This document shows, piece by piece, positions 34,270-43,558 of a DNA stretch of 64,000 nt (its first letter is position 1; the number at the start of each line of letters is the position of its first letter). Where the stretch lies: NCBI GenBank assembly GCA_947488765.1, contig CANLAE010000010.1, positions 1-64,000 on the forward strand. The letters are read 5' to 3'. Source of the stretch: Chitinophagaceae bacterium (GTDB taxonomy: Bacteria; Bacteroidota; Bacteroidia; Chitinophagales; Chitinophagaceae). Under the pieces are notes generated by a model. It saw only the letters and a program-made list of their open reading frames with translations. It was not told where the DNA came from and ran no database searches. The translations under genes were made by a program, and so were the position numbers.

Positions 34270-34845
34270 ATGGCAAATGTAAAACTTTCAGCTGCAGAAA
34301 TTGACTTGGTAAAAAATAGTCATTTTATTTTAACAAAAAATAAAATTATCAACTATGTGTATGAACTCTTTGGAAGACTTACAAATAAGTATATCTATGA
34401 GTTAGAAGTAAATAATAATATTCCGAAAGAAGTACTTTCTGTTTCACCAAAAATTTCAAGAGGAGAAAACTTAGAAGGTTTGCCATGGGTAATACTAGAT
34501 TGTCCGAGATTTTTCAATCAGAAAGATGTATTTGCAATAAGAACTTTATTTTGGTGGGGGAATTTTTTCAGTATCACATTACATCTGAAAGGGAAATATT
34601 GTAATAACAAAATCACACAAGCATTTGCAAAAGATTGGAGCATATGTATCAATGAGGATGAATGGAGAAATGATTTTGAAACAGATAATTATAAAGCATT
34701 GTCTGATTGCACAAGTACAATAATAGAAAATTTAAAATTTATTAAAATAGCAAAAAGATTTTCATTGGATAATTGGGAAAATGCCGAATTAATTTTAATG
34801 AAAGAATTAAAAGAAATCAATACAGTAATTAAAAATAATAGCTGA
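34270..34845 (+). CDS. Conserved-looking hypothetical protein
   Basis: 191-aa soluble protein I do not recognise. It has no signal peptide or membrane segment. Noticeable parts are a helical N-terminus (AAEIDLVKNSHFILTKNKII), a central SRGENLEGLPWVILDCPR block followed by FAIRTLFWWGNFFSITLHLKG, which is aromatic-rich, and an acidic helical C-terminus. The central block looks like a conserved core. It is divergent from the LptF/G gene and upstream of the beta-propeller gene. No function is offered. Confidence 0.6.
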   Translation: MANVKLSAAEIDLVKNSHFILTKNKIINYVYELFGRLTNKYIYELEVNNNIPKEVLSVSPKISRGENLEGLPWVILDCPRFFNQKDVFAIRTLFWWGNFFSITLHLKGKYCNNKITQAFAKDWSICINEDEWRNDFETDNYKALSDCTSTIIENLKFIKIAKRFSLDNWENAELILMKELKEINTVIKNNS

Positions 34846-34957
34846 TCAAAATATTAAGCAGTAAATAATTTTACTAGTTCATACAAATCAATAAACTTTA
34901 CAGTTGAATTTTATTTTTTAGTTTCTAATACTATCTTTTCAATTTAATATCTATTTC

Positions 34958-37900
34958 ATGAAAAACATTCTTTTTATTTTAATTTCAATTTATTCGCTTT
35001 GTGCTCATGCACAAAAACAAAAAGGAAAAGCTGTAACTGTTGTAAATACTGGTTTTGGCAGCAATGATTCAACCTATTTTTCTTCAACAAAATACAGATT
35101 AATTGGACCTTTTCGTGGTGGCAGAAGTGCTGCTGTAGCTGGAAGTTTTAAAAATGAAAATACTTTTTATTTTGGCGCTACAGGTGGTGGCATTTGGAAA
35201 ACAAATGATGGTGGTAGTAACTGGAAAAATATTTCAGATAAATTTTTTGGTGGAAGTATTGGTGCTGTTGCAATCGCACCAAGTGATGAAAATATTATGT
35301 ATGTGGGCGAAGGAGAAAATACCATGAGAGGCAATGTGAGTGAAGGTTTGAACGGTATTTGGAAAAGTAATAATGGTGGCAGAACATGGATAAACATTGG
35401 CTTAAAAGATACCAGACATATTGTTAAGATTGTGATTCATCCAAAAAATCCGGATATTGTGTGGGCAGCTGTTGCAGGTAATTTATTCGGCACAAGCGAT
35501 GAAAGAGGCGTATATAAAACAACAGATGGCGGCATAACCTGGAAGAAAGTTTTGTTTGCTAATAATCAAGCCGGAGCTATTGATTTGGTAATGGAACCCG
35601 AAAACCCTCAAACATTGTATGCAACAACATGGAGAGTAATAAGAACACCTTACAGCTTGGAAAGCGGAGGCGAAGGAAGTGCTTTATGGAAAAGTACAGA
35701 TGGTGGTGAAACCTGGACAAATTTGATGAATAAAAAAGGTTTACCTGGTAAGGAAACGATTGGTATTATTGGCGTTACAGTGAGTGCTAGTAATCCCGAA
35801 AAAATTTATGCAATCATTGAATGTAAAAGCAAAGGCTTGTACAGAAGTGATGATGGCGGCGAAACCTGGAACAAACAAACAGATAATGCAAATATTTGTC
35901 AACGTAGTTGGTACTTTTCAAAAATATTCTGTGATCCCAAAAATGAAAATGTGGTATATGCTTTGAATGTTGGCTTATACAGAAGTGAAGATGGCGGAAA
36001 AACTTTTCAATCAATTAATACACCTCATGGCGATCACCATGATTTATGGATTGATCCAAAGAACAGCAACAGAATGATTGTTGGAGATGATGGTGGAGCA
36101 CAAATCAGTTTTGACCGTGGTGCAAATTGGAGCACTTATATGAACCAACCAACTACTCAAATTTACAGAGTCACTACAGACAACTCTTTTCCTTATAGAA
36201 TTCTTGGGGCACAACAAGACAACAGCACATTGCGTATAAAAAGCAGGACTTATGGCGCTGCAATTACAGAGCAGGATTGGGAGCCAACAGCTGGTGCAGA
36301 AAGTGGTTATGTTGTTCCCGACCCAATGAACAATGATATAGTTTATGGAGGAAATTATTTAGGTTATTTGTCTAGATACAATCATAAAACCGGTGAGAAT
36401 AGAGCAATTAGTGTTTGGCCAGACAATACCCTTGGAGATGGCGCTATTGCTGCAAAATATCGTTTTCAATGGAACTTCCCAATCTTCTTTTCACCACACA
36501 ATCCTAAAAAATTATACGCCGCAGGCAATGTACTTTTTGCAACAGAAAATGAAGGTCAAAGTTGGAAAGCATTGAGCGGAGATTTAACAACCAATGACAA
36601 AACAAAACAACAAAGTAGTGGTGGAATCATTACAAAAGACAATACTAGTGTAGAATATTATTGCACCATTTTTACTGCTGCCGAAAGTGTAACTGAAAAA
36701 GATATTTTATGGACGGGAAGCGATGATGGATTAGTACATGTAAGCAAGGATGCCGGAAAGACCTGGACAAATGTTACGCCACCAGATGCACCAAAATTTA
36801 TGATGTGGAATTGTATTGAAACAAGCCCTTTCAACAATGGTGAAATTTATATTGTTGGAACAAAATATAAAATGGATGATTTTACGCCTTACATCTACAA
36901 AACAACTGACTACGGAAAAAGCTGGCAACTGATTACAAATAATATCCCTGAAAATCATTTTGCAAGATGTATTCGTGCCGATAAAAAAAGAAAAGGTTTG
37001 TTGTATGCAGGAACTGAGTATGGTATGTACATCAGTTATGATAATGGCAACAATTGGAAGCCTTTTCAATTAAATATGCCGATTGTACCAATTACTGATT
37101 TAACCATAAAAGAAAATGATTTAATCGTTGCAACACAAGGCAGAAGTTTTTGGGTGTTGGATGACTTAACTGTTGTACAACAAAAAGCTGAAAGCATTAC
37201 TCAGAAAGGCTTTCATGTATTTGATGTAAATGATGCATACAGAATGGAAGGCATACAAAATTTAAATGTAAAAAATGCAGGATTTAATCCTCCAAATGGA
37301 TCTATAATAAATTATTGGTTAAAAGAAATTAACGATAGTACTAAAGTTGCAATTAGCATATTTGACAAACAAAAAAAAGTAATCAATACTTTTTCAAATG
37401 ATGCAAAAGAAGAATCGAATAAATTGACTATTTCAAAAGGGATGAATCAATTTGTTTGGGATATGAAATATACCCCTGCTGAAAAATTAGATGGGTTGAT
37501 TTTATGGAATGGAAATGTAGGCGGGCCAAAAGCAGCACCGGGTAAATACACAGCAAGAATCAAGACAGATAAGGATTCTATTGATGTTGTATTTAATATT
37601 AAAGCAGATCCTAATTATACAATGACAGAAGCAGAATATGATGAACAAGTTACATTTCTGTTACAAATTAGAGATAAGTTTGGCGATATTCAAAAGAGTA
37701 TAAAAAACATACGTAGCATTAGAAATCAGTTGAATGATTTTACAAATAAAATGGACACTTTGAACAACAAAGAAATCATGCAACTTTCAGATAGTATTAA
37801 AACAAAACTCACATCTATTGAAGAAGCATTGTATCAAACAAAAGCCAAAAGCGGACAAGATGTTCTGAATTACCCAATTCGATTGAACGACAAAATAAGT

Positions 37901-38089
37901 GGCTTGTATGATTATGTAAACAGTGGCTATTGTCCTGTGGCAAAGCAAGCCAAAGAAGCATTTGCAGACTTATCAGCACAAGCAGATATTCAACTAATTA
38001 AATTGAATGAAATCATGAAAATCCAATTGCAAACTTTGAATAAATTGATTCATGAAAAACAAATACCGGTAATTGGAATCAAAAAATAA
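34958..38089 (+). CDS. Secreted VPS10/BNR-repeat beta-propeller protein
   Basis: Exported protein of 1043 aa with a signal peptide (residues 1-18, ending CAHAQ). Many Asp-box motifs of sialidase/sortilin type are seen (NDGGSNWKN, NNGGRTWIN, TDGGITWKK, TDGGETWTN, DDGGETWNK, KDAGKTWTN, DNGNNWKP), spread over about 80-730, consistent with one or two beta-propellers. The last 300 residues include an immunoglobulin-like PGKYTARI segment and a helical C-terminus. Such proteins are annotated as glycosyl hydrolases, but catalytic residues are not established here. Its end is 3 nt from the convergent trmD. Confidence 0.85.
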   Translation: MKNILFILISIYSLCAHAQKQKGKAVTVVNTGFGSNDSTYFSSTKYRLIGPFRGGRSAAVAGSFKNENTFYFGATGGGIWKTNDGGSNWKNISDKFFGGSIGAVAIAPSDENIMYVGEGENTMRGNVSEGLNGIWKSNNGGRTWINIGLKDTRHIVKIVIHPKNPDIVWAAVAGNLFGTSDERGVYKTTDGGITWKKVLFANNQAGAIDLVMEPENPQTLYATTWRVIRTPYSLESGGEGSALWKSTDGGETWTNLMNKKGLPGKETIGIIGVTVSASNPEKIYAIIECKSKGLYRSDDGGETWNKQTDNANICQRSWYFSKIFCDPKNENVVYALNVGLYRSEDGGKTFQSINTPHGDHHDLWIDPKNSNRMIVGDDGGAQISFDRGANWSTYMNQPTTQIYRVTTDNSFPYRILGAQQDNSTLRIKSRTYGAAITEQDWEPTAGAESGYVVPDPMNNDIVYGGNYLGYLSRYNHKTGENRAISVWPDNTLGDGAIAAKYRFQWNFPIFFSPHNPKKLYAAGNVLFATENEGQSWKALSGDLTTNDKTKQQSSGGIITKDNTSVEYYCTIFTAAESVTEKDILWTGSDDGLVHVSKDAGKTWTNVTPPDAPKFMMWNCIETSPFNNGEIYIVGTKYKMDDFTPYIYKTTDYGKSWQLITNNIPENHFARCIRADKKRKGLLYAGTEYGMYISYDNGNNWKPFQLNMPIVPITDLTIKENDLIVATQGRSFWVLDDLTVVQQKAESITQKGFHVFDVNDAYRMEGIQNLNVKNAGFNPPNGSIINYWLKEINDSTKVAISIFDKQKKVINTFSNDAKEESNKLTISKGMNQFVWDMKYTPAEKLDGLILWNGNVGGPKAAPGKYTARIKTDKDSIDVVFNIKADPNYTMTEAEYDEQVTFLLQIRDKFGDIQKSIKNIRSIRNQLNDFTNKMDTLNNKEIMQLSDSIKTKLTSIEEALYQTKAKSGQDVLNYPIRLNDKISGLYDYVNSGYCPVAKQAKEAFADLSAQADIQLIKLNEIMKIQLQTLNKLIHEKQIPVIGIKK

Positions 38090-38092
38090 AAA

Positions 38093-38782
38093 CTATAACA
38101 TATCATCACTTTTCAATAAATCGGGACGGCGTTGTTCTGTTCTTAATAAGCTCTGTTCCTGACGCCAGTTCTCTACTTTTTTAGGATCGCCCTGTAATAA
38201 AATTTCAGGTACTTGCCACCCTTTAAAATCTGCAGGTCTTGTATAAACAGGAGGTGCCAATAAATTATCTTGAAATGAATCTGTTAATGCAGAAGTTTCA
38301 TCGTTCAAAACCCCCGGAAGCAATCTGCCTATTGCATCTACAACTACTGCTGCTGCTAACTCTCCACCACTTAACACATAATCACCAATAGAAATTTCTT
38401 TGGTAATATAATGATCTCTGATGCGTTGATCAATGCCTTTGTAATGACCACAAATAATCAAAATATTTTCCTTTAAAGAAAATTGATTTGCTGCTTGTTG
38501 ATTGAAAGTATCACCATCAGGAGTCATGTAAATAATTTCATCAAATTGATGGTCATTTTGTAATGCTTCAATTGCATTTACCAAAGGCTCGCACATGATT
38601 ACCATTCCTGCACCACCGCCATATTGGTAATCGTCTATCTGACCATGTTTATTAATTGCCCAATCTCTTAAATTATGCGTATGAATATGTAACAAGCCTT
38701 TTTCTTTGGCTCGTTTCATAATACTATGTGCAAAAGGACTATCCAATAATTCGGGAGCAACTGATATAATGTGAATGTGCAT
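38093..38782 (-). CDS. trmD: tRNA (guanine37-N1)-methyltransferase
   Basis: SPOUT-class enzyme methylating G37 of tRNAs with SAM, 229 aa. Motifs: HNLRDWAINKHGQIDD, YGGGAGMVM, ICGHYKGIDQRI, and the knot region IGDYVLSGGELAAAVVVDAIGRL. It lies 15 nt downstream of the S4 gene, a two-gene operon with translation-related functions. In many bacteria trmD is with rpsP and rplS, which are absent here. Confidence 0.96.
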   Translation of the reverse strand: MHIHIISVAPELLDSPFAHSIMKRAKEKGLLHIHTHNLRDWAINKHGQIDDYQYGGGAGMVIMCEPLVNAIEALQNDHQFDEIIYMTPDGDTFNQQAANQFSLKENILIICGHYKGIDQRIRDHYITKEISIGDYVLSGGELAAAVVVDAIGRLLPGVLNDETSALTDSFQDNLLAPPVYTRPADFKGWQVPEILLQGDPKKVENWRQEQSLLRTEQRRPDLLKSDDML

Positions 38783-38797
38783 GTTGCAAAGATTATA

Positions 38798-39187
38798 TTA
38801 GTATTCCATAAAACCTTCAATATCTCTTCTATCTCTTTTTGTGGGACGACCCACTTTGCTCAAACGCTTACCAGTATTGAACGACGAAGCTTCAAATGTA
38901 ACTTGATCTAATTCATCGGGTGGCGTAATATCGGTATAAAATTTAATTGCCTCAGGGTATGCAACTCGTTTTTCTAAAAGTCCGGTAACCTTTATTACCC
39001 ATCGCTTTGCTTCAGTTTTTACATCATATTCATCTCCAACATTTACCAGTCTTGAAGCTTTAACATTATCACCATTCAATTTTATTTTTCCTTTATCACA
39101 TGCATCACCAGCCTGACTTCTCGTTTTAAACAAGCGAATTGCCCACAAATATTTATCAATTCGTAATTTTTGTTTTTCAGGTGTCAT
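38798..39187 (-). CDS. S4-domain RNA-binding protein (Hsp15-like)
   Basis: 129-aa protein with an S4 RNA-binding domain at residues 7-70 (LRIDKYLWAIRLFKTRSQAG, then GKIKLNGDNVKASRLVNVGD). It matches ribosome-associated heat-shock Hsp15 proteins, which bind free 50S subunits with nascent chains. A basic tail (RLSKVGRPTKRDRRDIEGF) is typical. It is upstream of trmD in an operon. Its promoter element ends only 4 nt before the ATG. Confidence 0.9.
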   Translation of the reverse strand: MTPEKQKLRIDKYLWAIRLFKTRSQAGDACDKGKIKLNGDNVKASRLVNVGDEYDVKTEAKRWVIKVTGLLEKRVAYPEAIKFYTDITPPDELDQVTFEASSFNTGKRLSKVGRPTKRDRRDIEGFMEY

Positions 39188-39191
39188 TCAA

Positions 39192-39199
39192 CAAAAGTA
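39192..39199 (-). promoter_or_regulatory. TAnnTTTG (-7) element directly before the S4 gene
   Basis: The minus strand reads TACTTTTG, an exact match, ending 4 nt before the ATG at 39187. If used the transcript would be leaderless or nearly so. Confidence 0.4.
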
Positions 39200-39282
39200 A
39201 TCATAGGTTTAGAATTATGAAGATAGCAGGCTAAATATTTAATTGTCGTTACACAACTCAAAATAAAATACCTAAAACAACT

Positions 39283-39290
39283 TACTTTCG
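39283..39290 (+). promoter_or_regulatory. Near-consensus -7 element for the M20 peptidase gene
   Basis: TACTTTCG, one mismatch to TAnnTTTG and identical to the octamer before purD, 22 nt before the ATG at 39313. Confidence 0.3.
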
Positions 39291-39312
39291 CTACTCAATA
39301 AAAACTATCGCA

Positions 39313-40683
39313 ATGCAAGTTTGGAAAGATTATCAACAGCAACATAAAGACCGATTTTTAAACGAATTACTCGATTTATTGCGTATCCCAAGCATAAGCG
39401 CAAGAAGTGAAAATAAAGCAGACATGATTCACTGCGCCGAAGCAGTTAAAGAACGTTTATTAGAAGCCGGAGCAGATAAAGTAGAAATTTATGCAACACC
39501 TGGTCATCCTATAGTGTATGCAGAAAAAATGATTGACCCTAGCAAACCAACTGTGTTAGTATATGGACATTATGATGTGCAACCTCCCGATCCTTTAGAG
39601 CTTTGGCACAGCGGTCCTTTTGAACCTGTCATTAAAGATGGAAAAATATTTGCAAGAGGTGCCTGTGATGATAAAGGACAATTTTACATGCATGTGAAAG
39701 CATTGGAAACAATGGTAAAAACCAATTCATTACTTACCAATGTAAAATTTTTAATTGAAGGTGAAGAAGAAATTGGCAGTAAAAATTTGGGTGATTTTTT
39801 AAAGGAGCATATAGAATTATTGAAAGCCGATGTGATACTTATTAGCGATACCGCAATGCTAAGCATGGAAAACCCAAGCATTGATGTGGGCGTTCGTGGA
39901 TTAACTTATATTGAAGTAGAAGTAACAGGACCTAATCGTGATTTGCACAGTGGTGTTTATGGTGGTGCAGTTGCAAATCCAATTACTATTTTGGCTCAAA
40001 TGATTAGCAGCTTGCACGATGAAAACAACCATATTACAATTCCTGGATTTTATGATGATGTAGTTGTGTGCAGCGATGCAGAAAGAGCGGCTTTGGCAAA
40101 AGCTCCTTATGACGAAGAAGAGTATAAAAATGATTTAGGGGTTAACGCTTTATGGGGAGAAAAAGGTTACAGCACACATGAAAGAACGGGCATTCGTCCT
40201 ACATTAGAACTCAATGGAATGTGGGGTGGATATACAGGCGAAGGTGCAAAAACAGTATTGCCAACAAAAGCTTTTGCAAAAATTAGTTGCCGTTTAGTAC
40301 CCAATCAAACAACTGCAAAAACAGAAGAATTATTAATCAATCATTTGAAAAAAATTGCACCTCCTTATATCGAATTCAAAGCAAGCGTTCACCATGGTGG
40401 AGACCCTTACATGACGCCTGTAGACAGCATTGAATACAAAGCAGCAGCAAAAGCACTTGAAACTTCTTTTGGCAAAGCTCCTATTCCTGTTCGTGGCGGA
40501 GGAAGCATCCCAATAACCTCTTTATTTGAAAGTGTTTTAGGCTGTAAAACTGTGTTCTTAGGATTTGGTTTAGACAGTGATAATTTGCACAGCCCCAATG
40601 AAAAATATGATATTTTCAATTTCTACAAAGGCATTGAAACTATTCCATATTTTTATCAATATTATGATGAAATGAAAAAGTAA
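39313..40683 (+). CDS. M20 family metallo-dipeptidase
   Basis: 456-aa zinc dipeptidase of the M20 (CNDP-like) family, hydrolysing dipeptides in the cytoplasm. Zinc and catalytic segments: VYGHYDVQPPDP (first His and Asp), ARGACDDKGQ, LIEGEEEIGS (catalytic Glu pair) and LHSPNEKYDIFNFYKGI (final His). The lid domain begins near residue 195 (DVGVRGLTYIEVEVTG). No signal peptide. It is divergent from the S4/trmD operon and ends at a hairpin terminator that overlaps the mutY stop. Confidence 0.92.
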   Translation: MQVWKDYQQQHKDRFLNELLDLLRIPSISARSENKADMIHCAEAVKERLLEAGADKVEIYATPGHPIVYAEKMIDPSKPTVLVYGHYDVQPPDPLELWHSGPFEPVIKDGKIFARGACDDKGQFYMHVKALETMVKTNSLLTNVKFLIEGEEEIGSKNLGDFLKEHIELLKADVILISDTAMLSMENPSIDVGVRGLTYIEVEVTGPNRDLHSGVYGGAVANPITILAQMISSLHDENNHITIPGFYDDVVVCSDAERAALAKAPYDEEEYKNDLGVNALWGEKGYSTHERTGIRPTLELNGMWGGYTGEGAKTVLPTKAFAKISCRLVPNQTTAKTEELLINHLKKIAPPYIEFKASVHHGGDPYMTPVDSIEYKAAAKALETSFGKAPIPVRGGGSIPITSLFESVLGCKTVFLGFGLDSDNLHSPNEKYDIFNFYKGIETIPYFYQYYDEMKK

Positions 40684-40704
40684 TTTACATTTAAATATCT
40701 TCTG

Positions 40705-40739
40705 AAATCCCGATACAGCAACGTATTGGGATTTTTTTT
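40705..40739 (+). terminator. Terminator of the M20 peptidase gene
   Basis: Stem AAATCCCGATAC / GTATTGGGATTT with a 6-nt loop followed by a T-run, overlapping the stop codon of the convergent mutY. One G-T wobble in the stem. Confidence 0.8.
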
Positions 40740-41823
40740 AAAACAGATTTGTTTGCAAAAAATCAATTTCAAGATACTGATTTATAAACTTTGGAAAAGC
40801 TAATTCATTTAATTTTTTTACATCAATCCACTGATGTTTTTTCAAAGCAAACGGCATATTTTTTAAATTAATTTTTACAAATTGTCCCCTGATTTTTTGA
40901 TGTGTAAGTTGTTGTGATTGTGTTGCAGAAACATGAGCAATATCAAATTGTAAATCAGCAAATTGCTGTTGAATCCATGCACTGATTGTATTTTTATCCC
41001 ATTGTATCAGCTCATCGCTTTCTAATAAATAAAATTCAAAAAGACTTTGCCAGATATCTTTTCCATCTCTTTTATTTACCAATATTTTACCTTGATATTC
41101 AAATAAAAAATAGGAGAAAAAGCGATTCTTTTTTTGCATTACTTTTTCTTTAACCGGCAGTTGATTTACTTTTCCTTCAGACTTTGCACAACAGATTTTT
41201 TCCAATGCACACGAACTGCATAATGGGATGAAAGGCTTGCAAACAGTAGCCCCGAAGTCCATGATAGCCTGATTAAAAAGTCCTGCATTTTTTGTGTCAA
41301 TTACTTCATTTGCCAAATTGGTAAACACTTGTTTTCCTATTGTGCTATCGGATGGTGTAGTAATTCCAAATACCCTTGCCAAAACACGAAATACATTACC
41401 ATCTACAACAGCATGTGGTAAATTAAAAGCGAAGGATGCAATAGCAGCAGCGGTGTATGGACCCACACCTTTTAATTCAATCAAAGTTTCATAAGTATCA
41501 GGAAATTTACCTTTATTTTTTTCGGTAATTTCTCTTGCAGTAAACAATAAATTTTTACATCGATTATAATAGCCTAATCCTTCCCAAAGTTTAAAAACAT
41601 TTTCATCTTTGGCATTTGCCAGATCTTGTATGGTTGGAAAGTGGTGAATAAATTTTTCATAATAACTCCATCCCTGTTCTACTCTCGTTTGTTGTAAAAT
41701 AATTTCACTCAACCAAATTTTATAGGGATTTTTTTCTCCCTTCCATGGCATTTGCCTGTTATTGGAATGATTATGCCAATTCATCAATAGCAGTTTAAAA
41801 TGCTTTTTCACATCCTTTTCCAT
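40738..41823 (-). CDS. mutY: A/G-specific adenine glycosylase
   Basis: Base-excision repair enzyme removing adenine mispaired with 8-oxoguanine, 361 aa from the ATG at 41823 (an upstream TTG would add three residues). The helix-hairpin-helix is LIELKGVGPYTAAAIASFAF, the catalytic Asp is in AVVDGNVFRVLARVFG, and the [4Fe-4S] ligands follow the C-X6-C-X2-C-X5-C pattern (CKPFIPLCSSCALEKIC). The C-terminal NUDIX-like domain (FSYFLFEYQGKILVNKR) reads the 8-oxoG strand. It is divergent from the HU gene. Confidence 0.95.
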   Translation of the reverse strand: MEKDVKKHFKLLLMNWHNHSNNRQMPWKGEKNPYKIWLSEIILQQTRVEQGWSYYEKFIHHFPTIQDLANAKDENVFKLWEGLGYYNRCKNLLFTAREITEKNKGKFPDTYETLIELKGVGPYTAAAIASFAFNLPHAVVDGNVFRVLARVFGITTPSDSTIGKQVFTNLANEVIDTKNAGLFNQAIMDFGATVCKPFIPLCSSCALEKICCAKSEGKVNQLPVKEKVMQKKNRFFSYFLFEYQGKILVNKRDGKDIWQSLFEFYLLESDELIQWDKNTISAWIQQQFADLQFDIAHVSATQSQQLTHQKIRGQFVKINLKNMPFALKKHQWIDVKKLNELAFPKFINQYLEIDFLQTNLF

Positions 41824-41972
41824 ATCATACAAAAGAACAACTAAATGATTTAAAAACGGAATTTTGAGTCATTGATCAGTAAAATTTCACCTTAAAAAAA
41901 ATTCTTTTTAAAAACCAATAAGATTGCTATAATTTTATAGTATTAATTTTTAATGATTAAAAATTCTTTTTC

Positions 41973-42263
41973 ATGAGAAAATCTGATCTTATCACTAACA
42001 TCTCAGACAAAACAGGTATTCCTAAAGTAGATGTTTTAGTAACTATTGAAACCATGATTAAAGAGGTAAAAGAAAGTTTGGCTTCGGGTGAAAATATATA
42101 TATACGTGGCTTCGGGAGTTTCATTACCAAAAAAAGAGCAGCAAAAATTGGAAGAAATATTAAAAAAAATACTGCCGTTAACATTCCTGAACATTATATA
42201 CCAGCGTTTAAACCTGCAAAAGAATTTGTAGCAGAAGTGAAAAGCAAATACAAGCCCAAGTAA
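41973..42263 (+). CDS. HU/IHF family DNA-binding protein
   Basis: 96-aa nucleoid protein. Residues 1-45 are the helical dimer body (MRKSDLITNISDKTGIPKVD), and IRGFGSFITKKRAAKIGRNI is the beta-arm region that inserts into the DNA minor groove. It bends DNA as a homo- or heterodimer. It starts a run HU, TPR protein, AURKAIP1/COX24-like protein, RNase G. Confidence 0.92.
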   Translation: MRKSDLITNISDKTGIPKVDVLVTIETMIKEVKESLASGENIYIRGFGSFITKKRAAKIGRNIKKNTAVNIPEHYIPAFKPAKEFVAEVKSKYKPK

Positions 42264-42284
42264 CTTCGCATCAAATTATTATTT

Positions 42285-43127
42285 GTGAAACGTGCCCAAA
42301 TTATTCTTGTCTCAGTTGGATTATTGTTATTTATTGGTTTATTGTTTTTTGGCAAAACTGTAAACCCAAATAAGCAGATTACAGCTGCAAAACCAACGTC
42401 AGCCCAAACTACTATTCTCTTTGCTGATATCCTTTCTACATCAAAGGAAAAGCTTACTGCCGAACAAAATGCCCAACTTACTTCATTAGAAAACAGTGTG
42501 GTAAGAGGAGATGTGCAAAATCAGAAAATACATGTATATCATGAACTTGCAACTTTTTGGAAAGATTCGGCAAAAGCCTTTGAACCATACGCATATTACA
42601 CTGCAGAAGCAGCAAAGTTGGATAATTCAGAAAAAAGCCTCACATTTGCCGCCCAACTGTTTATAGACAATCTATTGGCAGAGAATGAGCCGGCTATGCA
42701 AAACTGGCTCGCTTCAAATGGAAAAGTTCTTTTAGAAAAAGCTTTAGAGATCAATCCGGCAAATGATAGCAGTAAGATTAGTTTGGGCGCTTGTTATATT
42801 TTAGGAAATATATCAGACCAGCCAATGCAGGGAATTCTACCTGTGAGAGAAATTGCAACCAAAAACCCGGATAATCTGTATGCACAATTGGTATTGGGTT
42901 TGGGAGGAAAGAAAAGTGGACAATATGATAAAGCTATAGAACGCTTTGGAATTATTGTAAAGAAAAACCCCAATGACTTAGGAGCTATGTTTCAATTGGC
43001 TGAGTGTTATGAATTAAAAGGTGATAAAAAAAATGCAATCACCTGGTATCAAATGATACAAAAAATCATACCAAACCCTGAAGCAAAAAAAGAATTACAG
43101 GATAGAATTAATCAGTTAAATGGTTAA
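42285..43127 (+). CDS. Tetratricopeptide-repeat membrane-anchored protein
   Basis: 280-aa protein beginning at a GTG, with one N-terminal membrane segment (residues 5-22, ILVSVGLLLFIGLLFFG) and a periplasmic or cytoplasmic helical remainder. TPR-like units occur in the C-terminal half (YAQLVLGLGGKKSGQYDKA and AMFQLAECYELKGDKKNA). It probably mediates protein-protein interactions. It follows the HU gene by 21 nt and is likely co-transcribed. Partner unknown. Confidence 0.8.
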   Translation: MKRAQIILVSVGLLLFIGLLFFGKTVNPNKQITAAKPTSAQTTILFADILSTSKEKLTAEQNAQLTSLENSVVRGDVQNQKIHVYHELATFWKDSAKAFEPYAYYTAEAAKLDNSEKSLTFAAQLFIDNLLAENEPAMQNWLASNGKVLLEKALEINPANDSSKISLGACYILGNISDQPMQGILPVREIATKNPDNLYAQLVLGLGGKKSGQYDKAIERFGIIVKKNPNDLGAMFQLAECYELKGDKKNAITWYQMIQKIIPNPEAKKELQDRINQLNG

Positions 43128-43210
43128 TCAAACATTGAAATTTTCCTTTCTTGAAAAGTGAGGATTTTTATAAAACATATTTTTTTAACAGTTTTAAATT
43201 ACATAGAGTT

Positions 43211-43306
43211 ATGCCTTGTGGTAAAAAGAGAAAGCGTCATAAAATCGCTACACACAAACGTAAAAAACGTTTAAGAAAAAATCGTCATAAGAAAAAGAAT
43301 AAATAG
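43211..43306 (+). CDS. 31-aa basic AURKAIP1/COX24-domain protein
   Basis: Very small gene encoding 31 residues beginning MPCGKKRKRHKIATHKRKKR, more than half Lys or Arg. It matches the AURKAIP1/COX24 family (ribosome-associated in mitochondria and found as a tiny conserved protein in Bacteroidota). A role in the small ribosomal subunit is family inference. The ATG at 43211 and stop at 43306 are unambiguous. It sits between the TPR and RNase G genes, and two hairpins follow it directly. Confidence 0.85.
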   Translation: MPCGKKRKRHKIATHKRKKRLRKNRHKKKNK

Positions 43307-43324
43307 TTCTTATTAGATGTATTA

Positions 43325-43340
43325 TAGGCTGCGAAGCCTA
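43325..43340 (+). other. GNRA-tetraloop hairpin after the small basic-protein gene
   Basis: Perfect 6-bp stem TAGGCT / AGCCTA closing a GCGA tetraloop, 18 nt after the stop codon. It has no T-run, so it is not itself a terminator; it may protect the 3' end of the messenger. Confidence 0.4.
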
Positions 43341-43348
43341 AACAGCAT

Positions 43349-43392
43349 AAAAGATATGTCTTGCAGGTGTTTTCCTTCAGGACATATCTTTT
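43349..43392 (+). terminator. Terminator after the small basic-protein gene
   Basis: Long hairpin AAAAGATATGTC / GACATATCTTTT with an inner paired segment (TGCAGG with CCTTCA) and a T-rich end. It separates the HU-TPR-small-protein run from RNase G. Confidence 0.7.
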
Positions 43393-43558
43393 ATTGATGT
43401 ATAAAATATTTCTAGTTTTTGCCACTTCTTCTTCACGCTGCAACTTTTCCTTTCCATTCCTTTCCTTTTCGTGTGGCAATTAACCATTAATATTTTTTAG
43501 ATAGTATTCTGAATCAATTCGGGATATGATTGTGCATTTTTAAAAGTTGCAAATTTCT

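Noticed and set aside
42285-43127. Operon of HU and TPR genes as a toxin-antitoxin or phage module
   Set aside because: Both are ordinary chromosomal families in a normal Bacteroidota gene order; no toxin motif is present.
43200-43340. tRNA-like fold after the small basic-protein gene
   Set aside because: Only one short hairpin is present, with no T-loop or acceptor stem sequence.
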